In this document: piece by piece, positions 50,894-58,363 of the stretch
Position numbering within the stretch: position 1 is the stretch's first letter
Layout: every line of letters starts with the position of its first letter
Source of the DNA: Sphingosinicella xenopeptidilytica
GTDB lineage: Bacteria > Pseudomonadota > Alphaproteobacteria > Sphingomonadales > Sphingomonadaceae
Length of the DNA: 64,000 nucleotides
Direction: 5' to 3'
Assembly (NCBI RefSeq): GCF_042676985.1
Contig: NZ_JBHTIK010000011.1
Location: forward strand, 124,001-188,000
Position numbers and translations under genes: made by a program
Notes under the pieces: model-generated
Databases searched by the model: none
What the model saw: only the letters and a program-made list of their open reading frames with translations
What the model was told of the DNA's origin: nothing

Positions 50894-52618
50894 TCAGGCG
50901 GCGAGCCTCGCTGTTTCCGCGTTTGGCGCATCCGCAGCGACATGCTCCGGCGCGGCTTCGGCATAACGCGACGCCGGAAACCGCATCCAGCGCGGCACCC
51001 AGCGGGTCACGCGGGAACGTCCGTTGCTGCCGCTGAGGTGGTCGCCGAGGATCGAACGCAGCACCTTGCCCGCCGCGCCGTGGTTGGCGTCGGCGATCGT
51101 CTTGCCCGCCACCTCGGCAACGAGCGCGGCGAGGGTGCTCTTGTCGCGGACGAGGCCGAGGAATGCGTCGTCGGCTTGCCACCAGTCGGCCATGTCGATG
51201 CCGAGATGGAGGCCGAGCGCGGCGATGACGGGATCGCCCGCCGCGAGCGTCTCGCCGATGACGACGGCGAGGATGTCGAGAACGACGCCGTCCGGAAGCT
51301 CGGCGAGACGCAGGAACAGCGCGGGAAGGTCGCGAACGCCGTAGGCGCCGACGACGCTCGGGCAGTCGGCATCGAGGCCGAGCACGTCGAGGACGGCACG
51401 GCGCTTGCTGTCGAATGCGGTTTCTCCCGCCGAGGTTTCGACGCTTTCGGCGACGGCTTCATTCGGGGTTGCCTGCGGTTCGCGGCGGACGGACCACAGG
51501 GTGGAACCGCAGACCGCGTGCGCGAGCATCAGGCGCAGCGCGGCGCCGCTGTGTGCGGTGAGCACGGCGCGGACGGCGGCATGGCGGTGGAGGTCGAGAT
51601 AGGCGCGGAGCGGCTTGCTGGTCTCGGGGCGCGGCACCGCGACGGGCGCGGCGTCAGTTTCGCCGTCGCGAAGGCGTTTCGCCTCGCGGCGCGTGATGTA
51701 GCCCTCGTGGAAGACGACCTCGCCGGTGCGGCGCACGTCGACGTAGACGCGCCCACTCTTGCGCTTGGCGCATTTCTCATGCTCCCAGCTCTGGAACGGC
51801 GTGTCGGGGCCGAGGGTGACGACCTCGTGCCACTCCGCCGCACGATACGCGTCGGCGCGGGCGGCGACGGCGGCGTTCTGCGCGGTCCAGAACGCGTCGG
51901 CGTCGGCGAACAGGCATGCATTTTTGAACAGGTCCTCGGTGACGGCAAGGCCGCTGGCCTCAACATCGAACAGTGCGTGCTCGACGGGAATGGCCGCGCC
52001 GCCGAGAAGCCATGCCTTCAGGCGCTCGCCGGTCGGGGCATGGCTTTGCGTGTCATCGAGAAGCGCGAGCCATGCCTGCTGCTGGCGCTTGGTGGCGAGG
52101 GTCAGGTGCCGGATGGTGGCGGTATCGATGTCGCCCTGGCGGTAGAGGCTGCGGAGGCGCGGCAGCAGGTTGCCGAGCGCGAGGACGCGGCGGACGACGC
52201 TGTCGGCGAGGCCGAACGTCGCGGCGATGTCGGCGTGCGTGCGGCCTTCGCGGGTCAGGCGCACGAAGGTTTCCCACTGGGCGACCTCGTCGGGATCGAG
52301 CCGGGCGAGGTTTTCGATGAGCGAGGCCTCGACGGCGGCGGCATCGTCGCTGTCATCGAGAATCGCGCAGGGCAGCATGGCGGCGTCCGCGTCGTCCGGG
52401 CGCTCGGCGGCGACGGCGAGCGCGGCGTGGAAGCGGCGGCGTCCGGCGACGATCTCGAAGGTGCCGCAGGCGCCTCCTGCACGAACGAGAACGGGGACGA
52501 GCACGCCGCGCGCACGGACCGAGGGGAGGATGTCGCCGACGTCGGGCGGGCGCTTGCCGTGGCGCATGTTGGCGCGGCTGACGCTGAGGCTGGCGAGCGG
52601 GATGAAGTCGAGTTTCAT
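50894..52618 (-). CDS. ParB-like N-terminal domain protein
   Basis: 574 residues. The ParB/Srx domain is at residues 1-100 (FIPLASLSVSRANMRHG, then FEIVAGRRRFHAAL). LIENLARLDPDEVAQWETFVRLTREGRTHADIAATFGLADSVVRRVLALGNLLP is a KorB-like HTH part. The long C-terminal region has no clear domain. Proteins of this type are common on sphingomonad plasmids and ICEs. No ParA gene is next to it, so a partition role is uncertain. Confidence 0.9.
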   Translation of the reverse strand: MKLDFIPLASLSVSRANMRHGKRPPDVGDILPSVRARGVLVPVLVRAGGACGTFEIVAGRRRFHAALAVAAERPDDADAAMLPCAILDDSDDAAAVEASLIENLARLDPDEVAQWETFVRLTREGRTHADIAATFGLADSVVRRVLALGNLLPRLRSLYRQGDIDTATIRHLTLATKRQQQAWLALLDDTQSHAPTGERLKAWLLGGAAIPVEHALFDVEASGLAVTEDLFKNACLFADADAFWTAQNAAVAARADAYRAAEWHEVVTLGPDTPFQSWEHEKCAKRKSGRVYVDVRRTGEVVFHEGYITRREAKRLRDGETDAAPVAVPRPETSKPLRAYLDLHRHAAVRAVLTAHSGAALRLMLAHAVCGSTLWSVRREPQATPNEAVAESVETSAGETAFDSKRRAVLDVLGLDADCPSVVGAYGVRDLPALFLRLAELPDGVVLDILAVVIGETLAAGDPVIAALGLHLGIDMADWWQADDAFLGLVRDKSTLAALVAEVAGKTIADANHGAAGKVLRSILGDHLSGSNGRSRVTRWVPRWMRFPASRYAEAAPEHVAADAPNAETARLAA

Positions 52619-52704
52619 GGGGTGGACCTTTCAGGTTCGAACTGCGGCGAGTGCGCGCCGCGCGCCTTTCGCGCCGCGCCGCTCGGAACGGCGGGCGCGG
52701 CGGG

Positions 52705-53076
52705 TCAGGCCTTGGCCATGCGCGCGAGCGCGGCTTCGGCGGCGATGATCGAGCCGGTACGGCGGGCGAGGTCCGCCCACGCCGAGATCGCAACCGTGCT
52801 CGTGAAGTGGAGGTCGCGCTCGATGCGCAGTCCGAAGCGCAGGCGGATCGCGGCGATTTCGGAGAGGCTGAAAGATCCGAGCTCGGGGCAGCCGAAGCCG
52901 AGATCGGCAAGGCCGAACAAAGTGTCGTCGTCGGCGTCGAGCTCGGTCGCAAGCCATGTCGCGCCGCCGCAGGGGTTGAAGAATTTGACGGCGGGCGGCG
53001 GGTCGTGGCGACGGCGTGCAGCAGCGTCGGCATTGGCGCGAAGGACGCTGCGCAAGGGTGGGGTTAGAAGTTCCAT
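52705..53076 (-). CDS. DUF2958-family protein
   Basis: 123 residues. ELLTPPLRSVLRANADAA, then PPAVKFFNPCGGATWLATELDADDDTLFGLADLGFGCPELGSFSLSEIAAIR, matches DUF2958, a small protein family on alphaproteobacterial mobile elements. AAGGAG lies about 7 bases before the ATG. The function is unknown. Confidence 0.9.
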   Translation of the reverse strand: MELLTPPLRSVLRANADAAARRRHDPPPAVKFFNPCGGATWLATELDADDDTLFGLADLGFGCPELGSFSLSEIAAIRLRFGLRIERDLHFTSTVAISAWADLARRTGSIIAAEAALARMAKA

Positions 53077-53372
53077 CCGTGTCTCCTTGCCGCCCGCGAA
53101 AAAGCAAGCGTGGCTCCCCGCTTGGGCGGGGACGGGCGGCAGGCGCGGGATCGGACCCGCCGGGCAGCCGCGGACCGCACCCGGAGGGCCGGAACGCACG
53201 TGGAGGAGCCGGCAGCGCCGGCTTGCGGACCGTGGCCGCGGGTCCAGAAGACCGTGCCCGCCCGGCCCCGCCGCCTGCGGGAGCCGACAGGACGTCGCCG
53301 CGCCGGCGGCGCGGCGGCCGGTGGGTGCGCGCAACCGGTGCTGCCGCTGTCAGCGCCTCGGCGCTGCGCCGC
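53077..53372. other. Very G+C-rich intergenic region
   Basis: About 300 bases between the DUF2285 stop and the DUF2958 start. It is dominated by short GC-rich self-complementary blocks and holds the DUF2958 promoter. No gene is supported. Confidence 0.5.
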
Positions 53373-54108
53373 TCAGAGCGGTCCTTCGAGGCCGAGCAAT
53401 GTCCGGTAGCTGCCTTCGATCATCCGGCGCGCGCTGCGAAGGACGCGCTGGATGCGCAGCCGCATGAAGCGCGAGTTGTCGCTCCAGCGCTCGTCTGCGC
53501 CCGCGCGCCCATAGAGCAGTCCGGCGATGTCGCGGTGCGAGGCGCCCGCCGCGTGTGCGTCGTGAGCACGGAGCATGGCCTCGAGACGTGTGGCGCGGCG
53601 GAGTGGCGGCCAGAGCCGCCTGCAGGGCGCGCCGCGGACCAGACCTGCGAACCGGCGGAGCGTCAGCAGCTGGGGTGCCATGCCGCCCGCGCCGTCGACG
53701 GTGAACAGCGGCCGGATCGGCCCCGAGAAAATCGTGCCGCCGACGACATCGATCCGCAGGTGTCCGGGGCCTGCGGGGATGAGCAGGCGTTCGGCGTCAG
53801 TTTCGACGAGCACGGCGATGTTGCCGTCCAGCGCCAGCACGTCGATGCCGCCCGGGCACGGCTCGGCGTTCATGGCGACGACGTGGGGGTCGGCATCGCT
53901 CCGCCAGAAGGCAAGCGCCTGCGCGGCGGGGCGGGCGGGGTCTTCCGCGAAAATGCAGCCCCCATGCGGCGGGTGCCGCGACGCGGACGCTGTCCTTGCC
54001 TGTCGGCGACACGGCATCGACGGCAAGGCGCCGGTAGGCAGGGTTGCGGCGCAGGAACTCCCAGGCAAAGCCCTGCGCATCCAGTCCCATCATACCCTCT
54101 CGCGCCAT
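53373..54108 (-). CDS. DUF6499-DUF2285 protein split by a +1 frameshift (FseA-like)
   Basis: The first frame starts at 54108 and encodes MAREGMMGLDAQGFAWEFLR, a DUF6499-type N-terminus, ending WGLHF. The DUF2285 part (FAEDPARPAAQALAFWRSD to LRSARRMIEGSYRTLLGLEG) is in the next frame. The two join if the ribosome moves +1 at CAT-TTT-C (53949-53955), giving a single protein of about 244 residues. In ICEMlSym(R7A) the excision activator FseA is made in this way from msi172 and msi171 by programmed +1 frameshifting. A one-base sequencing or real frameshift mutation is the alternative. Confidence 0.8.
53949..53955 (-). promoter_or_regulatory. Candidate +1 ribosomal frameshift site CAT-TTT-C
   Basis: Reading frame zero passes CAT TTT CGC. 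A +1 slip from TTT to TTC keeps the Phe tRNA paired and continues with GCG GAA GAC in the DUF2285 frame. TTT is uncommon in a G+C-rich genome like this, which makes its presence exactly at the junction noteworthy. The slip is inferred, not shown. Confidence 0.6.
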
Positions 54109-54212
54109 GGCGGCGATCCTTACGGCTACGTTACAAGCTGCAGGAAGTGGCAAGCGCGCGCCGGCGTCGACCCTTCGATCAGAGGGTCGACGCCGGCCCC
54201 GGAGCGCCGCAC

Positions 54213-54401
54213 TCAACCGGAATCGAGCGATGCAACAAGTCGTGTGATGGCGTCGGCAAGTCCGGTCTCGACGTCGGCAACGCCGATGCCGAGGTGCGCG
54301 GCGATAGCGTCGTACGGCCAGTCGTCGAGCGCGCGTGCGAGAGTGTCGCGAAGAGGCGCGGGCAGCGCGAGAACGGCGTTTCGGTAGCGATCGTGATCCA
54401 T
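54213..54401 (-). CDS. Small sigma-70 region 4-like or helix-turn-helix protein
   Basis: 62 residues. HDRYRNAVLALPAPLRDTLARALDDWPYDAIAAHLGIGVADVETGLADAITRLV looks like sigma region 4 (the LP-x-R-x-x-L and YDAIAAHLGI pattern). It is upstream of the frameshifted gene on the same strand, 104 bases before it. Two tandem palindromes (GTGCCGCGCGGCAC at 54415-54428 and CTGCCG-G-CGGCAG at 54432-54444) lie just upstream of its start. Confidence 0.65.
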   Translation of the reverse strand: MDHDRYRNAVLALPAPLRDTLARALDDWPYDAIAAHLGIGVADVETGLADAITRLVASLDSG

Positions 54402-54861
54402 GACGGTTCCTTGTGTGCCGCGCGGCACGCGCTGCCGGCGGCAGGCCGGAGACAGGCGGACCCGGACGGCGCGCGCACCGGGAACCGGCCGAAGCGTCAG
54501 CGGAGGACCCGACCGGGGTTGCGGGCGTGGGTCGGGGATGCCAGCGGGCCTGACAGTCGCCGGGCGCTAGCCGTGCCGCCATGGTCCGCGACAGGAGATG
54601 GAAAGACATCGTGCGACCTCAATCGCGCTCGGGTTTGTCCTCTCCGGTTCACGACAGGAAAGGATGCCGAAGAGGCATGTGAAAGTGAAATAAAGAATGG
54701 ACCGGTAGGTTTGGGTATCACGATAATTTCGATATCGTGACTTGCGTTTCTTCAGAACTGTGAAATCATTCGCTGAGACAGGTCTGTCATTCGAGTCGAT
54801 TGTCTTTCGATCGCTCATCATAGATGGACGGACCACGTGTGCCGCTGGTGTGGAGTTCGTC
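54402..54861. other. Divergent regulatory region between the 54213 gene and the LuxR-type gene
   Basis: About 460 bases: G+C-rich near the left gene and AT-rich at 54640-54800. It contains tandem palindromes at 54415-54444, an inverted repeat at 54718-54740 and the half-palindrome GACAG-GT-CTGTC at 54777-54788. It probably holds promoters for both directions. Confidence 0.6.
54718..54740. promoter_or_regulatory. Inverted repeat, candidate lux/tra-box-type operator
   Basis: TCACGATA (54718-54725) and TATCGTGA (54733-54740) are perfect 8-bp arms around 7 bases, about 120 bases upstream of the LuxR-type start. The length (23 bases) is close to a lux box. Binding by the adjacent regulator is only a suggestion. 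Confidence 0.45.
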
Positions 54862-55611
54862 ATGGTGGCGACGTTCGATTTCGGCGTCTACGAGGAGGGT
54901 TTTCGCAGCGCGCGCGGCCCGGAGACGGTCGCCGTGCTGCTCACGGCCGCAGCGCACGATCTCGGGTTCGAGCAGTTCATGATCGGCCACCATGTCGATC
55001 CCGCCGCGCCGCCGCGCCATACGTTCCAGCTGTCGAACTATCATCCCGACTGGGTTGAACAGGCGATCCTGAAGCGGCACTTCGAGGTCGATCCAGTGTA
55101 CATCGCGGCGATGCGTACGGCGACGGGTCTGCAATGGAGTGAAGTGCCGCGGCTGCTGCGGCTGTCGCCGCGCCAGTCCCGAATTCTCGAACGTGCGCAA
55201 GCCTATGGGCTGTGCACGGGCTATACCGTGCCGTTCAACGTTCCCGGCGAGCCGCGCGGTAGCTGTTCGTTCGGAACGCGTTCGCCCGAGCGGCTGCGCC
55301 GCAACGCGCTGCCGATCGCGGCGAGCATCGGCGGCTATGCGTTCGAGGCGATGCGCCGCCTGGTCCAGCCGGCGGAGGGCGGTCCCGCGCCGCCGCCCGC
55401 GCTCTCGCAGCGCGAGCATATCGCGCTGGTCCGGGTCGCGCAGGGCAAGACCGATATCGAAATCTCCATGATGGAAAAGATCGCGCCGAGCACGGCGCAC
55501 GAGCGCGTCGAGAATGTCCGGCGTGCCTACGGTGGTGCGCAGCGGCCCTACCTCGTCGCCCGCGCACTCTATGACGGGCAGATTTCGTTTCGCGAAATCT
55601 TCGAGTCCTGA
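54862..55611 (+). CDS. LuxR-type regulator with autoinducer-binding domain
   Basis: 249 residues. The N-terminal autoinducer-binding domain shows NYHPDWVEQAILKRHFEVDPVY (the W, D and P residues that line the signal pocket) and GYTVPFNVPGEPRGSCSFG. The C-terminal LuxR helix-turn-helix is present but diverged (LSQREHIALVRVAQGKTDIEISM, then STAHERVENVRRAYGG). GGAG lies 6 bases before the ATG. No luxI-type synthase is in the window, so it may be a solo or read a signal made elsewhere. It is divergent from the small HTH and the FseA-like gene. Confidence 0.88.
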   Translation: MVATFDFGVYEEGFRSARGPETVAVLLTAAAHDLGFEQFMIGHHVDPAAPPRHTFQLSNYHPDWVEQAILKRHFEVDPVYIAAMRTATGLQWSEVPRLLRLSPRQSRILERAQAYGLCTGYTVPFNVPGEPRGSCSFGTRSPERLRRNALPIAASIGGYAFEAMRRLVQPAEGGPAPPPALSQREHIALVRVAQGKTDIEISMMEKIAPSTAHERVENVRRAYGGAQRPYLVARALYDGQISFREIFES

Positions 55612-55710
55612 ACCGCCCGACTCCGGGCGCATCGCACACCAACCCCCTGATCAGCGGGTCGCATATTTGCTCGCCGAGAGGCGATCCTTGCCGCTTGGGA
55701 GGCAAGGTGT

Positions 55711-56601
55711 GTGGCGGACGGCGTGGACAGCACAATCGACGAGGCGGCCTGCCGCTGGCACGATGCGTTGCTGCGCGACGGCTACTGTATCATTCCGGAC
55801 CTTGTCGGGGAGGACGCGGTCGCGGCACTTTCTGCCGATCTTGATCCCGTGTTCGAACGGACGCCCTTGTCCGAGGGCCTGTTCTACGGAAACGCCACGC
55901 GGCGCTTTCACGGGCTGCTCGCGCGCACGCCGCACGCGGCTGCGTTCGTCGGCCATCCGCTCATCCTCGCGATCGCGCGCGCTGTGCTGACCGAATGTGA
56001 CGCGATCCAGCTCAACCTGACGCAGGCGGTCGAGCTGATGCCGGGCGCGCCGATGCAGCCGCCGCACCGTGACGAGGAGATGTGGCCGCTGCGCACTCCC
56101 GGCGTCGAATATCTCATCAACGTCATGTGGCCGTTCGTACCGTACACGGCCGGGAACGGTGCGACGCTGGTCTGGCCGGGAAGCCACCGCCGCGAGCCGG
56201 AACCGTCCGAAGCGCCGGTCGCGGCTAAGATGAGGCCCGGCACAGCCTTGCTCTTCCTCGGCTCGACGCTCCATGGCGGCGGCGCGAACCGGTCACCTTA
56301 CCCTCGCCGCGGCATGATCGTCAGCTACAGCCTCGGCTGGCTGAAGCCCTACGAACTGCCCTGGCTCGCCTACCCGCCGGCGGTAGCGCGGACGTTTTCG
56401 CGCGAGATCGCTGCGCTTGCGGGATATCGCGCGCACCGTCCCAATCTCGGGACCTGGGAGGGTCGCTGCCCGTCGTTCCTGCTCGGGTGCGCATCCGTGC
56501 AGCCGCCCGGCGCGTGCGATACGCTGCGGCCCGAGCAGGAGGCCGCAATCCGGGCGTTCATGGACATGCAGCAGGGACCGGTCCGGCAAGAGCCGCGCTG
56601 A
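55711..56601 (+). CDS. Phytanoyl-CoA dioxygenase-family protein
   Basis: 296 residues, non-heme Fe(II)/2-oxoglutarate oxygenase of the PhyH type. The metal-binding His-x-Asp is in PPHRDEEMWPL near residue 115 and the distal His in GSTLHGGGANRS near residue 190; an Arg for 2-oxoglutarate follows (YPRRGMIVSYS). The start is GTG at 55711 with GGGAGG 8 bases upstream. It lies 99 bases after the LuxR-type gene and before the sigma factor. The substrate is unknown; hydroxylation of a peptide or small molecule is possible. Confidence 0.88.
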   Translation: MADGVDSTIDEAACRWHDALLRDGYCIIPDLVGEDAVAALSADLDPVFERTPLSEGLFYGNATRRFHGLLARTPHAAAFVGHPLILAIARAVLTECDAIQLNLTQAVELMPGAPMQPPHRDEEMWPLRTPGVEYLINVMWPFVPYTAGNGATLVWPGSHRREPEPSEAPVAAKMRPGTALLFLGSTLHGGGANRSPYPRRGMIVSYSLGWLKPYELPWLAYPPAVARTFSREIAALAGYRAHRPNLGTWEGRCPSFLLGCASVQPPGACDTLRPEQEAAIRAFMDMQQGPVRQEPR

Positions 56602-56809
56602 CGGGCTTGCCGCCAGCGGCGCATTGGGTCTAGGATTCGAGATGACGCGGCGAACGCAGGCCGGCTGCGTTGCAGGATGTCCTGCACGGCATCATGAAGT
56701 TTCGGCCTGACGGCCGGAGCATGCGCGGCGGCTTCTGGCGGCAAGCGCTTCCGCTGACCCCCGACGCAGCGCCTGCAGGCGCTGTAGCGTGCCTGCCGCG
56801 CGGGTTTCC
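56602..56809. other. Intergenic palindromes between the dioxygenase and sigma factor genes
   Basis: The gap holds TGCAGGA-TG-TCCTGCA at 56670-56685 and other short inverted repeats (CGGCC-TGAC-GGCCG nearby). They may be the dioxygenase terminator or an operator for the sigma factor gene. Confidence 0.45.
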
Positions 56810-57328
56810 ATGGAGAATGACGAGGCGCGGCGATGCGCGCCGGATACGGACGCGCTCTACCGGCGCGAGGCAACGCGGCTTGCGCGCTTCTTTCGTCGCC
56901 GACGCACTGCCGAAGAGCCGCAGGACCTTGTGCATGATGCCTTTGTCCGCCTGATGAGTGCGGCTACGGTACGGCCGGTACCGGAACGCCCGGCCGCCTA
57001 TCTGCAGCGTATCGCTTGCAATCTTCTCGTCGACTGCGCGCGCCGTGCCGCCGTGCGCGGCGAGACGGTGTCTCTGCAGGCGGACAGCGCCGCGCTGGCC
57101 CACGCGCCTGAGCAAACCCATGCCATCGAGGTTGAAGACGTGCGCAGACAATATCGCGCCGCGGTCGACGCACTCCCGCCCCGCACGCGGGAGGTGTTCC
57201 TGCTGCACCGGGTCGAGGACCTTACCTACCGCCAGATCGCCGAGCGGCTCGGTATCGGCATTCGCACCGTCGAGTGGCATATCGCGGAAGCGCTGGTGCG
57301 AATCGGGGAGTCGCTGGACAGGCCATGA
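56810..57328 (+). CDS. ECF sigma factor (FecI-like)
   Basis: 172 residues. Region 2 is at residues 15-75 (LYRREATRLARFFRRRRTAEEPQDLVHDAFVRLM, then AYLQRIACNLLVDCAR) and region 4 is PRTREVFLLHRVEDLTYRQIAERLGIGIRTVEWHIAEAL. It drives genes for an outer-membrane transducing system. Start at ATG 56810; a GTG at 56789 would add seven residues. Its stop overlaps the fecR start by 4 bases. Confidence 0.92.
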   Translation: MENDEARRCAPDTDALYRREATRLARFFRRRRTAEEPQDLVHDAFVRLMSAATVRPVPERPAAYLQRIACNLLVDCARRAAVRGETVSLQADSAALAHAPEQTHAIEVEDVRRQYRAAVDALPPRTREVFLLHRVEDLTYRQIAERLGIGIRTVEWHIAEALVRIGESLDRP

Positions 57329-58248
57329 CGGATCCGTCTCAGGGAGCAGGGGATGCGCTGCGGCGCGAGGCGGCGCGCTGGTTCGCGCGCATGCGCGGGC
57401 CGGGTGCGGAGCGCTGGCGCGCGGAATTCGACGTCTGGTTCGCCGTGCCGGAACACCGCGCCGCCTATAACCGCGCAAGCGAGGTGTTCGGGCTCGGCAA
57501 GCTGCTGCGCGATGAAGGCGGTTTCGTGGAGCTGCCGCGGCGGGCATTCGCGCGAAACGTCGTTGCCGGGACGGCGGCAGCAGGCCTGCTTGGCGCTGGC
57601 GGGTGGCTGGCGCTCGCCGGGCGCGGGAGACAGGACGGTATCGTCGCGACGCGCCGCGGCGAGATCCGCGCGGTGGTGCTCGCCGACGGCAGCACGGCGA
57701 CGCTCGATACCGAAACCCGCCTTGCACTCCAGATCGGCGCGGAGCGCCGTGTGACGCTGGTGCATGGCCGCGCGCGCTTCGTGGTCGCGCCCGACCCGCG
57801 CCGGTTCGTGGTGACGGCGGGAACGAGCACGGTCGTGGCGCATGGCACGGTGTTCGATGTGACGCGTGAGGCGGGCGGCACCGCGGTCGCGCTCCTCGAA
57901 GGCCGGGTCGAGGTCGCCGATGCCGGCACTGTGCTTCCGCTGGCGCCTGGCGAGGGAATTCGCCGCGAGGCCAGCGGCGGTCTTGTTCGCGAGCGCGCGG
58001 CCTCGCGTGATGCCGAATGGCCCGCTGGTATTGCGGTGTTCGAAACGGCACGGCTTGCCGAGGTGATCGGCACCGCCAACCGCTACGGGCCTGAGACGCT
58101 CGTTCTTTCCGGGCCAGGCCTTGCCGACCTCAAGGTCTCGGGACGCTTTCGGGTGAACGATCCCCGTCTGCTCGCGCCGCGCCTTGCGCGGATGTTCGGG
58201 CTTCGCGTCGAGGCGGAACACGGCGTCATTCGCCTAGCGCGCGCCTGA
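57325..58248 (+). CDS. FecR-family anti-sigma/transducer protein
   Basis: 307 residues. An N-terminal cytoplasmic part (DUF4880-like, REAARWFARMRGPGAERWRAEFDVWFAVPEHRAAYN) binds the sigma factor. One membrane segment (AGTAAAGLLGAGGWLALAG) follows near residue 82, then the periplasmic FecR domain (VATRRGEIRAVVLADGSTATLDTETRL, GRARFVVAPDPRRFVVTAGTSTVVAHGTVFDV). It links the receptor signal across the membrane to sigma. Confidence 0.92.
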   Translation: MTDPSQGAGDALRREAARWFARMRGPGAERWRAEFDVWFAVPEHRAAYNRASEVFGLGKLLRDEGGFVELPRRAFARNVVAGTAAAGLLGAGGWLALAGRGRQDGIVATRRGEIRAVVLADGSTATLDTETRLALQIGAERRVTLVHGRARFVVAPDPRRFVVTAGTSTVVAHGTVFDVTREAGGTAVALLEGRVEVADAGTVLPLAPGEGIRREASGGLVRERAASRDAEWPAGIAVFETARLAEVIGTANRYGPETLVLSGPGLADLKVSGRFRVNDPRLLAPRLARMFGLRVEAEHGVIRLARA

Positions 58249-58363
58249 CGCTGCGGGCGCGTTCCCGAAGATATTTTTCATCACCGCACCCCGTGTAGGG
58301 GGGACGCTCCACGTCGAACCTTCCTGAACGCCGCAACCACGCGGCGCGCAGGGAGGGGGAGTT

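Larger units (their letters stand above)
11672..54401. mobile_element. ICE-like conjugative region, ends not defined
   Basis: The span runs from the alpA gene to the small gene before the frameshifted DUF6499/DUF2285 gene. It contains a full trb transfer set, relaxase, traG, traF, a lytic transglycosylase, an rdfS-like gene, toxin-antitoxin pairs, ParB-like, RadC and DUF2958 proteins, all typical of alphaproteobacterial ICEs and conjugative plasmids. The 30.2-39.4 kb trehalose and regulator block inside looks like cargo or host DNA. No integrase, replication initiator or att site was found, so ICE versus plasmid, and one element versus two, cannot be settled here. Confidence 0.6.

Noticed and set aside
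50168..53467. 1099-codon + strand open frame across the higBA, ParB-like and DUF2958 genes
   Set aside because: The - strand genes have family motifs and ribosome sites. The mirror frame is low-complexity and spans four genes.
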